Shown here: positions 1-12,066 of the stretch, piece by piece
Position numbering within the stretch: position 1 is the first letter of the stretch
Layout: each line of letters starts with the position of its first letter
Origin: Epiperipatus broadwayi
Taxonomy: Eukaryota; Onychophora; Udeonychophora; Euonychophora; Peripatidae
Direction: 5' to 3'
Assembly: GCA_028023455.1 (NCBI GenBank)
Contig: JAQFVV010000030.1
Location: forward strand, 8,704,876 to 8,768,875
Length of the DNA stretch: 64,000 nt
Notes under the pieces: model-generated
Seen by the model: only the letters and a program-made list of their open reading frames with translations
Told to the model about the DNA's origin: nothing
Databases searched by the model: none
Made by a program: the position numbers and the translations under genes

Positions 1-3000
1 CTAATAATCATTCTATTATTATTTGAAAAACAGCAATAAGACTTTATTTATTACAATTATTTCCATTTTCTCCCCCTGAAAGAAAAAAAAAATCATTTTT
101 TCCAGAGGAGTAATAAGGGAAATCAATTTACAATGAAATGTTAGTAATTAATATTTGAAATTTAAAAATGTTTCATATGATAAACAATTTGGAAATTTAA
201 ATTTACCTGCAAAATGACATAATATTTAATAAATGCCTGAAATAATATTTAAGTTATTTCTTCCTTCTGCGCATTGCTATGGAAACTGTCCAAGTCACAA
301 ATATGATATTGCGATTAAATATTTTGTCCAGCAAATATTAACTATGTTAATAAACGCTATTTATCAGAAGTACTAAATTATACAATATTCACATTATTAC
401 AAATTTGAATAGTGGACTAATTTAAAAACTTGAATTCAAATACTTGAGATATATTTACTATAGTAAGTACTATGAACATTTATAATAATCTAAGTCCCTG
501 AATGTATTGAATGAATAGTCATAAACTTATCCAATCCTTGCTAGTAGGATTATTTGAAGCTTACTAAGGATATCCAAAAGAAACATGTTTTACATTTCAT
601 AATTATATTATAGATTTTAATATCATAGTTATATTGTATTATATAATGGATATGTTTGCTGTCCTAAACATGTTGGTGCCAACATTCTTCTTCATGTTTA
701 AGTTTAACAGAGAATAATTCAAGAAGGAAGAAAGACATTATTTAATTTATTTGATGGTAAAAGGTTGAATTTATTTGTATTATGATTTTTCATACTATGT
801 TTTATTTATGTGCATGTTTATGCTATATTTTGAAATATTAGAGGTTAAAGTTCTCAAATTAGTACTTTAACATATTTAAAATATGTATCTCTCTTTTTAA
901 ATAAGAAACATTTATTTATGAAGGCATATTGTTATGATGTAAGCTGAATAATTAGATGTATATTTCTGATTTACTTTATCATTATTCATTGCCTAATGTT
1001 AATAAAGCCATATTTGGCATTAATTATTATTTATCGTATTTCACATTGGTTAGCTATTGTATTTTTGTTAGATATTAGATTTAAATTCTCTATTTTAGGG
1101 GTGCTTTTATATGGCAGTATATTTAAAGATGGTAGTGTTAGTCTTCATCATTATTTTGCTAGCTTATTTTCCAAAAAAAAAAAGAATGGTAGCATTTGTC
1201 TCTCATTATTTGTTGCCTTGTTAACATTTATATGCTCATAACATATATTTTTAGGGATTGTAGCTTTGTTTCTCTATTTTTAAGGCAATTCCTATTTAGA
1301 ATTTTGTCCCTGATGCGCATTCTCATTATTTTCCCTGACTAGTGACAAAGTCCTAGATCCTTTATTAGCCCTCAAAAATAGATGGGTCTCATGAGCTATG
1401 CCATAATACTTTCACTTTGTCTTACTTTATTATTATTGAAGATGAATTTTGTTTGTAGTTATAGTACGTTTAATAAAGCATGTGTAAGATTTTACCATGG
1501 CCTTATCTTAGTGGTTTTTTCCCAAAATATTGAGGAATTCTATCTTCCATCTATAGCACTGAACTTAAAATGTAAATTCATTGAATCCTCTATTTGAGCT
1601 TTGTTAATTATCAGGACTAAGGTGATAAATAACAAATTTGAAAATTATTGAAATTTATTTTAGACATAGATAGAAAATAAACATCTGTCTTATAATTCCT
1701 TTATTGCTGAATTGTTAAGCTATTATTATTATTGAGTATGTTAAATATTCACAAAAGGGACACTACTTATATGAAGATTATTATCATTGTATGAATGAAT
1801 TGATAAATGAAAATTTTGGACTAAATAAACAATAAAAAGTTACTTTAATATATGGATTATTTTGCTTAATCCAATGAAATTTATTTATACTAAAACATGA
1901 TGTAAATATTTATTTTGATTCTTCTGTTAAATTTTGAAAAAATGACATTGCGAAAATATTGACTAAGTGGACTCCAATATAAATTAATTGTAAATTTGTT
2001 TTTGATTTTCTGTAAATAAATAATTCTTATTTAAGAAATTTCTCATAGTTGTTTCTTCACATCATTCCACTTATCAAATACAAATCATTTCACATGTTGA
2101 ATAAATTTTAAATGTTTTATAAAATATTATACAATTATTTTAAGTGTATTTTCTAAAAGAGTACATGACATTTAAATTAATGAGTCACTTTATTGAATTA
2201 CTTAAGCATTATTATTACATCTAAGAAAGATGTATTTGCTTAATAAAATATTGCAATTGGATTTGTTATTTGGATCACTTTAATTAATTTGATTTGCATA
2301 TTTTAAATCACTGTGCATATTTATTCTAAAGTTATTTTCATATTTAAAGATCATATTTATTATTTTTGATAAAATTTAATTATACAAGAACCTAGTTCAT
2401 ATCTAGAAGGTATTTTAAGTAGATTGATTCTAGGATGTTTAGGATGGCTATAAAATCCCTTACCCATTCTTTATCTTATTCTAAAATTAAGAGATCATGT
2501 TGTATTTTATTTAAATATTAATAATCCTGTTATTGACATAATTATGATAAGACATTACGCTTATGGAAAGTGTATGTCTTATTTATTTTGTTAACTAGGA
2601 TTTCATTCAACAATGAATAAATCTAGACTCAAAGAATTTATAGGATCATATTACCGTGAGATACTCTAATATAATTTCATGAACCATATTATTATATTTA
2701 TTTTGATATTAAAATTTTACATTCAAAGATGGATTTTAACTGGTATAGATTTTAAAAGAACATTTCAAAATTTAATAAAAATTAAATGTTTTATCTGATC
2801 AAAGCAATGCAATGATTAGAGGATTTTTAGAAAATGGATTTAAAAAAAAGGAGTTGTATTACATCTTTGTAGTAGAAAGAAATTTAAATGTAACCTTAAT
2901 GGCATATTTTTACCATATCAACATTCTTTTATTTGTGCTAGAGTGAGTTGAGATTTCTCCTCTTGATTTATTAATATAATATTACTTTGTATTTTACTAT

Positions 3001-3756
3001 ATTTTATTATAATGCTTCCGCAATATATTTTTGTATTGTGGCATATGTTATGAACCCATTAAGCACGGCCTTGTCAAACGTTAGCTATCAAGTGATGTTT
3101 TAGTTTGTACTTTGTGCAACAGCATTGTTTTTCTCCCTCTTTATTTTCTTTTATTGGCTATTCAAAATTTAAAACTATAAAATTTTATTGGCTTTAATTT
3201 TTTAGTTAAGGAAATTTATTCACTGCTGTCATTGGTCGTAGAACATAGAAAATAGTTATTATCATGTTTAAATAGTCTCTCATATCAATGTTTATAAGAA
3301 ATATAATATTATAACGCATTTTAAAAGGATTTCTAAGCAATTTTTTTAATAGATTTCTATATTTGTATAAAGAAATACATACACTTTCATTGCAATTTCT
3401 TATTAAAAAATAAAATTATCAATTGTATAAACAAATCAAAAGTGGTACACACATAAAATATAATTAAAAAATAGAAACATAGAATAGAATCATAAATCCA
3501 ACATTACATTTTAATTAGGTATAAAATAAACAGTTCTTACGTTTTATATGTTGTGTGCGTGTGTGGGGGATACTTATGTATTTTAAATGGACTAAAAATT
3601 AATTGATTTAGATTTTTATTTAGCAAAAATTGATTTAGTTTGCTACAGTATTTATTTATTAAAATTTTAATTTAGATTTGTTTGAAGTAAATATATGAGA
3701 ACTTGAAAGTTTGTGGATTTATTTTGAATAAATATTTAAAAAATTATTTTTTTTAT
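1..3756. other. AT-rich non-coding DNA
   Basis: I see no gene, RNA or mobile-element domain here. Short open frames (for example around 996-1597) have AT-driven composition, no recognisable motif and no convincing splice context. The stretch would be downstream (3') of the recognised PX exons if that minus-strand gene continues to the left. Confidence 0.6.
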
Positions 3757-3975
3757 AAACCCGGAAATAAGTTTTTACCGCCTTGATTTAAAAATCTTAA
3801 CTCTACCATTTTGAACAGCAAAAACCATAATAACCTTCCCGAAAAATACCGAAACCGCAATGCACGATGGTGAATATTTTGTAACTCAGACATCATGTGA
3901 TCACTGGTATAAAATATGAAGTTTGGAGAATCCACATGAGTTGCTACAAATTTTCAGCGTGTGTAGAACTTAAAC
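3757..3975. promoter_or_regulatory. CpG-containing block, possible promoter
   Basis: This block is clearly less AT-rich than its surroundings. It contains several CG dinucleotides, an ETS-like core (CCGGAA near 3761) and other GC-bearing words. No transcript start can be read from sequence alone. If it is a promoter it could serve the weak plus-strand exon signals at 4908 and 5637-5732. It could equally be an old transposon fragment. Confidence 0.15.
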
Positions 3976-4449
3976 AGGTTCAAATTTTTAAATAATCATT
4001 TTTTTTTCCATCTAGATGATGGCAGGCTGAACTTATCGAGAAGCAGAAAGCTTTGCTAGGCATCTGACTTCTCATCCTGCTAGAAGAAAGATGGACAACA
4101 ACAGATAACCAGAAACCACCATCGATTAATTAATTAATTCTTTATTTCAAGAAATCTAATTTATTATAGTCAAATGATAGTGGTAAAAGTAGACAAATTG
4201 ACTTGTGGAATTGTTGCCTCACTATTTCAATACTCAGTCAGTGGATTTTTTTCAATTGAAAAATAATGATAAATACCTGAAATTTTTTGGGAGATTATAT
4301 TTCTTCATTTCAAACAAGCAGCTGACATTTATTTTCTAAAATTATTTATAGAATTATTTTCTTCACTTCAAGAAAGAATGGATATAAATCTCAATAGTAA
4401 ATTTATATCTTCTATTATGAAAGGAGACGTTTTTTTTAATAAGAATTTT

Positions 4450-4566
4450 TTAACTCAAATATACCTCCGTATAAACTTGCTGCTAAACAAACGAATTTTG
4501 GTTCCAAAGTAATGAAAATCGTTTTATAATAGATAATAAACTATGTTCTTTATTAGAGATGCAATA
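4450..4566 (+). repeat. 117-bp direct repeat, copy 1
   Basis: The segment starting TTAACTCAAATATACC and ending GAGATGCAATA recurs at 6067-6183 with the same length and only a few substitutions. The flanks of the two copies differ. They are direct repeats about 1.6 kb apart, so this is either a dispersed repeat family or the ends of an unrecognised element. Confidence 0.75.
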
Positions 4567-4568
4567 CC

Positions 4569-4691
4569 ATGAGCGCTGTAGGAGCTCTTGAGCACTTGTT
4601 GGATGACGTGTTGTTTTCTTTCTTTACTGACGTAAAAAGTATAAGCATGACATCAACCAAAATACAGGCATTTGATAGCTTAATAACGTGA
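4569..4691 (+). other. small open frame next to repeat copy 1
   Basis: A 40-codon ATG frame begins three bases after the 117-bp repeat, with an acceptable start context (ATACCATGA), and stops at TGA 4689-4691. The nearby DNA carries two TGACGT words (about 4602 and 4628), like CRE half sites. I recognise no protein family and cannot tell whether it is translated. Confidence 0.12.
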
Positions 4692-5402
4692 CTTTCAGAA
4701 AATGTTTACCTCAAAAAAATCTGTTGAAATTTGGATTTTTGACAATAGTTTTAATCGACCACAGTATTTAATTTTTTATCTTTTTTGATAACTTTTGTAA
4801 TTACTACGAAGCGATAAAAAAAAAAAAAAGGTTTACGGCCTGCAAGTGAAAATTTCTCCAGTGTTATTCACAAACAAGGCCTACAATAGAGCTTCAACGT
4901 AATGACTTGTAAGTATACAATTTTAATTTTTTTAATATTTAAATTTTTTTTTTAATTTTTTGAAAAAATTATCTTTTTTATTAATTTTAGTTTGTAATTA
5001 GCGTGCATTAGTTTGTAGTTATATATTTATTTATGCTCATATAGAATTCATATCTATCGTAATTTTCTAAACTTCTACCTACACTAATCCACTTATTTTT
5101 ATAAAAATAATGATTTTCAAAAAGTATAATAATTTATTATTTATAATTATATTTATATAATATGTTTGTGTTTACAAGTAATGAGTTATAAAACTAATAA
5201 TCAAATGTATACAAAGATCGCATACACAAGCATATAATCAAATTCTGATTCTTGTTTATGTTTTTGTTTATTCTTGTTCATACTTTGGAGTCACTCTGGT
5301 TTTGCTATATGTCTCAAAACATTATTTTCAAGTCTATAGCTAACAAATGGACTATATGCAAATAAATTATATCTATATGATACAATAAATATAACAAGAT
5401 AG

Positions 5403-5514
5403 CATCACTTCTGTGCATAAAAAATAAAAACATCACTTGTGTGCATAAAGAATATAAAGATCACTGGTGTCCATAAAGAATATAAACATCACTAATGTAC
5501 ACAAAAAAAATAAA
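5403..5514 (+). repeat. 4 x 28-bp tandem repeat
   Basis: Four consecutive 28-bp units share the pattern CATCACTNNTGTGCATAAA followed by an A-rich tail (units start at 5403, 5431, 5459 and 5487). The units differ by a few substitutions. It is a minisatellite with no coding potential. Confidence 0.8.
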
Positions 5515-5636
5515 AAATGAAGAGATGAAACTCATTTTATCAGTGATATAGACAGTAGCCTACAATTTCTAGTTTAGCCAATTGCTATGATGATTTCTTT
5601 TGTATCTTTTATTAGGATGAATCTTTTTCTTTATAG

Positions 5637-5732
5637 ATGCCTTTGACATTTAGAACATTTGGGGTAACAAGATAAAAATGAAGAAGTCATATCCGATTCT
5701 TTTGGAGATTGTGAAACTGTGAATTATCTCAG
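5637..5732 (+). other. possible non-coding exon
   Basis: A strong acceptor-like tract (CTTTTTCTTTATAG, ending 5636) and a consensus donor (CAG then GTAAGAC at 5733) bracket 96 bases. All three plus frames contain stops, so it could only be an untranslated or lncRNA exon. Another consensus donor (GTAAGTAT at 4909) lies upstream and could end a first exon. Splice-like motifs occur by chance in AT-rich DNA. Confidence 0.22.
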
Positions 5733-6066
5733 GTAAGACATGTTATACATGTTTAGAAAGATAGTTTTGTAAGGAATAGAGAGAAATTATCATTGAAGAT
5801 GTATTTTGAATTTTAGTTAATGTTAATTTCCAAATTATGAACAAACAATAAAATAATAATTATTTCGGATGTGAAAATTTCTTTCTTTCCTTAATTTTTA
5901 TATAGTTATCACTATTTATTTTATGCTTATTGTTTTCCTTAATGTTTCTAGTTTCTAGTAATGTAATTGTTTTTGCTCTAACATAATTAAAACTGAAGTT
6001 ATTGTGAAAATTAGGTCTCAGACCAGTATTTTAAAAAATTCAATATGTCGGCTTAGTCCCAAGCAG

Positions 6067-6183
6067 TTAACTCAAATATACCTCCGTATAAACTAGCTGC
6101 TAAACAAACGAATTTTGGTTCAAAAGTAATGAAAATCATTTTATAATAGATAACAAACTATCTCTTTTATTAGAGATGCAATA
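6067..6183 (+). repeat. 117-bp direct repeat, copy 2
   Basis: This is the second copy of the segment at 4450-4566, with the same orientation and length and scattered substitutions. After the shared GATGCAATA the two copies diverge at once, which fixes the right boundary. Confidence 0.75.
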
Positions 6184-6895
6184 GGAATTATTGACCTCAT
6201 GGATTAAAGATCGATAAATGAATGGATTCATTTTATATCTCAAATTAATGGAGTACTGAATTCTAAATTTTTGGATAAAATTGTAGCATCTACAAATGTG
6301 TATTCAATATTTAAGGAAGTGCATTAAGGATTATCCATGCTAAATACTTGAATAACATACAAAAGATAATGGATTATAAAGAAATATTTAAATGCCACTC
6401 CTGAATTGTTGTTTCTCCAAACAAATATTATATATAATAAACACCCAAGCTATAAGTAATCTTAAAAATAGATGTCTTAAATATGGATTATCTTGGATTA
6501 ATAAGCACACTAAATGGAATTTAATACTCTTTATGTTAATTTCAGAAAGGATGATCTACAAAAGTATATGAATTGTGTAATAAAATCAGGATTATTTACT
6601 ATGCTTTCTCATAATCACATCTTTCTGAATAATTAGTGTTATTGTTGTTTGTAATATAATAAAGTTGACTCAGATACAGATAATACTTTTTATTTAATAT
6701 TATTATTGTTGAGAATGAAAGGGATTAAATGTGATTTGTTGTGAGGTGTAGGTTCTATAAACATAAAACTCTATATATTGCAAATATTAATAATATTTTA
6801 TGGATTCTTAAAATTTCAACTCAAAGTTAAATGGAGTTAATTATCTTTCTGTAGATGAGTAATTCTGTAAGGAATATTTTATACATCATTCTTAC

Positions 6896-6922
6896 CTGTC
6901 AATATTACTTTTCCACTGTTAT
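6896..6922 (-). other. candidate micro-exon of the PX gene
   Basis: On the minus strand a 27-base segment lies between CTTTTTACATACAAG and the donor GTAAGAATG. It enters and leaves in phase 1, which is the phase needed after the exon at 17055-17239. The implied residues (NSGKVILT) could fit the first strands of an SH3 domain, as expected after a PX domain in p47phox-like proteins. It is very short and the fit may be chance. Confidence 0.18.
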
Positions 6923-7341
6923 CTTGTATGTAAAAAGGCAGCCTGATAATTTAGTTATATTTGTGATAGCACAATAGCACTTCTGATGCTTAAGTCTGTA
7001 ATTGAATCCAGTAAAAGGATCTTAAGCCAAAAATGGTGAATATCATCTCGGTCTGCCAAGCAATGATCTATACTTACTTTCCTTAAAAGAGGGAAAACTC
7101 CAATATTTAAAATGAGGTTGATTAATAGTTGATTGGTTAGGAAAATAAACTATTTAAGAATGACTATAGAAGATTTATCTTTTATGATTATGATAATTAT
7201 TATCCTCCAGTATTTAAATTGATGATCATTTTGAAATAAGTAAACAATCTATTCCTGTTTAATGTGCCTTCACAACATGTCTGACAATGCACTTGATAGA
7301 TTCAGAGTTCAAATTAAAGTTAGGAAACAAACATAACATAT

Positions 7342-8939
7342 TATAATACCACCCATTATATTTTATATCGCCATTTGTACGCTTCTACCCATAGCTTCGA
7401 GTGAGGATATTTGTGAGCATGGTCTGATTCCATCTCACGCGCCAATCTTACACATGGATAAGAATTATCTCATCGAAAACGTAAATAAGGGTTCGGGTAT
7501 ATATATATATACCTCTATCTATGGTAGCGCTTCCGTACCAGCTCAATCTTAGGGTTTGGGGACTATAGTCTAACTAGAGAACAAAGCTAAACACTACCCA
7601 ACTAAGTCTTATGTGTCTATCTATTCTGTCCGATAATTTATCCGTTATAAATCTAATAACCCAACCCGAATGTTATCATACCATTTACTCTATTTATTAC
7701 CATACTTAATACCGATAAAATCTCATTTATCCACGCATATAAATATATCAATATTCAAGCGCACAGCCCATTTACCCTGATACACACATATATAATTCAT
7801 ATACGCATCAAAATAGTGCAATTATACATCAGAGCTGTTTATTTAAAGTTGTTATTTTATTTAATTTAAAAGAGATTTATTATAGGAATTAATATTGAGG
7901 TAACACTAGTTTCTTTACCAAGATGCATTCATTGAACATATATTTAGTGTAAACGTCAATTACCTTAAGTACCGTCGACCGTTCACACGGTCAAAGACAA
8001 GTCCGCATTTATAATTCTCCACGAATACTGGTCTGGTTGATATAACGGATGGCAAGGATTTCCAATGTGGTATATCGAATAGCTTATTCCGGAGGTGGAG
8101 TAGATGATTCACTCACTTTATGAAAGGGTCCCATTTCCTAGATCTTTCGTCGCCATTACACTTGATGAACAAGAACTCTTTTGTATAGCGAAATTCGTAG
8201 GTCCACTTCAGATGGGTTCCACGACAACTGTCCACTGGATCGGTTAATGAAACTAGCGCTATTGAATTACCCCGACATTTTGGGTGAGAAATATTAATAA
8301 ACTTCTTAAGAAAATTTTATACGTCCACACACTCCGTAGTCCAAGCCGCGTTTTTTTTTTTTTCTCCTCTCGAGCCCACAAAAAAAGTTCTTTTGTTTTC
8401 ACTCTTTAACTTTGTAAAATTTTCTTCCAATATCCCTACGCCACTGTCCCGTTCTTCTATTGTTTTCCAACGATACCCACCTGACCCGTTTTCGGACTTC
8501 TTGACGCCAGTTATTACTAAACCATCTACAGCAACTGATTTATTTCTATTTTTATCTTCATATGTTCAAAAGATTAATTAGCAAAAGAAAACACGTGTTA
8601 CCGACAACATTATTAACCAGACTTAAAGAAAAATTTTAACGGATAAAATATATACGAATAATCAATTACAAACGGATAAAATATATACGAATAATCAATT
8701 ACAACTTATACAGCTCCGTATATAATTGCTTGTAACCATCACCGTTAATACATACACACATTTTATACTCACATATACAAATATATTTATATAAGCATAC
8801 CCACCTAACATTCACACTCTTTGTAACAGGGTTCGAATGACTATTTACATATATATCTTTTCGTATATAGTCGCTCAACATTAACACTCGCAATTAGTAA
8901 TATATTACATACGCTTGTATTCGAACCCCGTTTGTTACA
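7342..8939 (-). repeat. 3' LTR
   Basis: This LTR is about 1.6 kb and aligns along its whole length with 13254-14820, with about 12 substitutions. It differs by a tandem duplication of a 33-bp segment near 8640-8703 that is single in the other LTR, and by a 2-bp CT difference after a T13 tract. Small open frames inside it occur in both LTRs and are not genes. Confidence 0.93.
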
Positions 8940-8940
8940 T

Positions 8941-8950
8941 ACCCCCCTGG
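8941..8950 (-). other. polypurine tract
   Basis: The minus strand reads CCAGGGGGGT directly before the TGTAAC that starts the 3' LTR. This is the expected position and composition of the plus-strand priming site of an LTR retrotransposon. Confidence 0.75.
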
Positions 8951-9006
8951 TGCGATAGCCTTCAAATACCCTCTGTGTATTTGAACGGCTTCTTAACGAC
9001 TCCTTT

Positions 9007-9762
9007 CTATCCTTTATCCCTCTCTAGGTTTGCGAAGGGTTTGAGTGACCGGGCGTTGTATGATCCTTTTACTTCCTGCCCAGTATCCATCCAAAATGCA
9101 TGTTTTCCCAGACCTTTTACTATCGTAAATGGGCCCTCATATAGATTGCAAAATTTTTTACAAATAAACTTTCCAGGTTCGCTTACATGGGGCGTCCTCA
9201 CCATTACCTGGTCCCCCACCTTAAAGGAGTGCGAGGAACTCTTGAAACTCTCCTTTCGTTGCCTGCTCCTGTGAACAATCGACTGGTAGGCCTGCTGCCT
9301 ATCCCTTTCTAGATCAATAGGAGTTTCTCCTGGAAAACCAGTCTGGAACAACCTAGATGCGTGCTTACCAAAATGCAAATGTATTGGAGTGAAGCCAGTA
9401 GATTCGTTCACAGCCCAATTCATATAGTTTAAAATGTCCGGAAGGTGTTTGACACACCTTCTATGGTCGGTTTGGACATAAGTACGGAACAACCTACCCA
9501 ATTCCCGCATCATTCTTTCACAGGGATTGGACTGAGGGTTACGGATCGAGGTTAACACATGACCGATCTTCATCCGTTCAGTCCATTTCATCCACTCCCT
9601 CGAAACGAATGGGGTTCCATGATCTGATATGATAGTTCGAGGTTTTCCCACTGATGGAATATGCTCCTTTTCCAGGACACGTATCGTGTTCCGCGTGTTG
9701 GCTTGTGTGATGGGATATGCAGACACCAGTTTAGACAATAAATCATAAACGACCAGGAGGTA
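9007..9762 (-). pseudogene. gypsy integrase, core and C-terminal part
   Basis: This open segment of about 250 codons continues the integrase after a frameshift at the T8 run 9763-9770. It carries the second catalytic aspartate in the motif ISDHGTPFVS, the glutamate in NPQSNPCERMMRELG, and a C-terminal GPF/Y-type module (LYEGPFTIVKG). No chromodomain follows before the stop at 9007, and only the purine tract lies between it and the LTR. The enzyme would insert the cDNA into the host genome. All three DDE residues are present, but in different frames. Confidence 0.9.
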
Positions 9763-10121
9763 TTTTTTTTATTAAAGGCCGGCAGTGGGCCATAATAATC
9801 CACTGCAACAATTTCCTTAGGTTCTCTGGGAATCATGGACAACATCGGAGCTGCATATTTCTTACTTGCGGGCTTAACCCTCTGGCAAATTTGGCACTGC
9901 CCAATGACCGCTGCAACTTTGCCACGCATGCCTGGCCAGTAAAACCACCTTCTGATCCATCCTTCAGTCTTCATTATCCCATAGTGGCCCGACCTGCGGT
10001 GCATGTGTGCCACCACGGCAGTCCTCATGTGCCGCGAGATGACTGATCTCCATTCTGCTGGATTTTCCTTAACTCTGTATTGTAGCACACCTTGCTCCAA
10101 TCTAAAATTTCGAATAGTCCG
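9763..10121 (-). pseudogene. gypsy integrase, zinc-binding N-terminal part
   Basis: The segment shows the H2C2 zinc finger (HRRSGH, then CQIC about 30 residues on) and the first catalytic aspartate (VAVDYYGPLPA). It is in the same frame as the RT/RNase H segment upstream but separated from it by the single stop at 10122-10124. After the first aspartate the frame is lost at an A8 tract (T8 on plus, 9763-9770). Residues after that point in this frame are spurious. Confidence 0.88.
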
Positions 10122-11378
10122 CTAGACCCAACCCCCAATCAGTTTGGCTTCTTTACCTTCCAATTGGTCAATGACTGGCTGGAGTTGTTGGTCTTCTCTC
10201 TGAAAGTACTCCAGGCGCCTCAAATCGCTTTCAAGACCTTCATCTGTTCTTAACCCTATGCTTGCTATATACAAATTCTCAGTACTCAGATGATGTGATT
10301 GATTGTCCACTGGATTGCGACTCAGAGTATCAGCTACTACATTAACAGACCCTTTACAATACCTCACCGTATAGTTGTATTCTTGGAGGTACAGGCTCCA
10401 CCGTACTAATCTGCTATTGGTGAGGTAGCTGTGGTTGATAAATTCCAGACTCTTGTGGTCAGTAACCACGATGACCTCCGAGCCCAGTAACAGTGTTCGA
10501 AACTTCTGAAAGGCCCAAACAATGGCCAATGCCTCTTTCTCAGTGGTTGTATAATGTACCTCAGGACCTTTGAGTAGCCTGCTCAGAAAATATAGTATAC
10601 CCATTCTTCCATCTTCTTGCTCTTGAGCCAAGGTCACCCCGAGACCATATCCACTGCTATCTGTCTGAACTATGAACGGCTTTGAAAAGTCAGGAAAGGC
10701 CAGCATAACATGTTCCAAGAAACCCGTCTTCACTCTTTGGAAGGCTTGGTCCTGTTCTTCCGTCCACTTCCACTCACTACCTTTTTTTAATAACTTCACC
10801 AATGGCTCCATCCGTTCTGCAAACCGTTCTTGAAAGCGGTTGTAGAATGTACACAGACCCAGAAATGATCGGATCTGTTTCTTGGATCTAGGTGTTGGAA
10901 AGTCACGAATAGCTGAGATCTTGTCCGGGTGCGGTTTGAGTCCCTGGGCTCCCACCATGTGCCCAAGAAAGGCCACCTCTTTCTGACACAGTGTGCTCTT
11001 CTTAATATTTATTTTTATGCCCTTTTTTTCGCATTCCTCTAGAAATAGTCCTACTTCCCATATGTGTTCCTTGATATCAGTTGAGGCTATCAACACGTCA
11101 TCCATGTAAATTGTGACCATGTCCTTTATCTCTGAGGATAGCACCTGGTCCAAGCACCTGAGTAAACCGGCCCCACTGTTTATTAGACCAAAAGGCATCC
11201 TGTTAAATTGATATGAGTGGCCCTCATATCTGAACGATGTGTATTGGCAATCTTCCAGATGTAACTTAATTTGCCAATAACTGGCAGTCAAATCGAAGGT
11301 CGAAAATACCTTCTTTCCTTGGAACTTCCTTAGTAATTCTTGCATGGGAGGTGGTACATTGCAGTCTGGTACAGTCAC
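10122..11378 (-). pseudogene. gypsy reverse transcriptase and RNase H
   Basis: About 418 codons are open. The RT fingers/palm region carries FDLTASYWQI, MPFGLINS and the catalytic YMDD (about 11100). RNase H follows with the active-site aspartate in QTDSSGYGLG, the glutamate in TTTEKEALA, TDHKSLEF and the typical end VADTLSR. The segment begins mid-domain because a 13-bp duplication near 11385-11400 shifts the frame from the preceding part. It ends at TAG 10122-10124, after which the same frame continues directly into integrase. This stop is probably a point mutation rather than a natural gene end. Confidence 0.92.
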
Positions 11379-11396
11379 TTTATTTAACTGTTTTAT

Positions 11397-12066
11397 TTAA
11401 CTGTTGAGCGTCAAGACATAATCTAACGGATCCATCTTTTTTTTAACTACCACCATCGGGTTGCAATACGCTGATGAGCATTTTGATATAATTCCCCACT
11501 CTAGCATCTGATCTATTTGCTCTTTTACTGCCTTTCGGTATTGATGCGGGATGGGGTATGATCTAGCTTTGAATGTCTGGCCATCTCTCATCTTAATTCT
11601 CTGCTCAAATCCTTGGATAACCCCCGGCTTGTCTGAAAAGACATGGTGATACTTGGTCAATGTTTGTTGTAAGGAACTATCTTGAACTTTCCCTTCTACT
11701 TTCATTCCATCGATCTTATCTTTGAGTTTTTCTGGGACATCCTCCTCTAAATGTAACATTCCTATCGACCATTGAGGCTCCTCTGTCAGAAAACGTACCA
11801 CTTCACCCTCACAGGTGACCTGACCCCTCTCATAGTCAAGGTTACATTTGTATCTATTTAGAAAATCTGATCCCAAAAGGGCCTCATGTACTAAACCTTT
11901 CATTATAAGGAACACATGTGAATAGCTCTTTCTATTAATTTTTAGATCCATCCATATCTGCTTTGGCTCTACTTTAGCTCTCCGGTTGTCTGCCATTGCT
12001 ATGTAAACTGTTTTTAGAGGGAGAATCGGTATATCTTGTTGTTCCCTTCTAATTTGGTGGTATAAT
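11397..12066 (-). pseudogene. gypsy protease C-terminal part and RT N-terminal part
   Basis: The ATG-started frame runs 11996-11397, but the same frame is open upstream to about 12066, where it overlaps the end of the gag frame. It contains the protease flap/C-terminal motif LLGSDFLNRY, a spacer, and the RT start (PIPHQYRKAVKEQI, MLEWGIISKCSSAYCNPMVVV). A one- or two-base error in the A8 tract (T8 at 11437-11444) then throws it out of frame, so its last dozen residues are spurious and the true RT frame continues in another phase. Confidence 0.88.

Noticed and set aside
996-1597. Two small plus-strand frames as genes
   Set aside because: Their composition is that of AT-rich DNA, with no domain, no splice context and no repeat of the frame elsewhere.
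4014-4110. Exon starting ATGATGGCAGGC after a T-rich acceptor-like tract
   Set aside because: All frames meet a stop within a few codons and there is no matching donor.
8699-8893. 64-codon minus frame, and its twin at 14580-14774
   Set aside because: Both lie at the same place in the two LTRs. They are LTR sequence that happens to be open, not genes.
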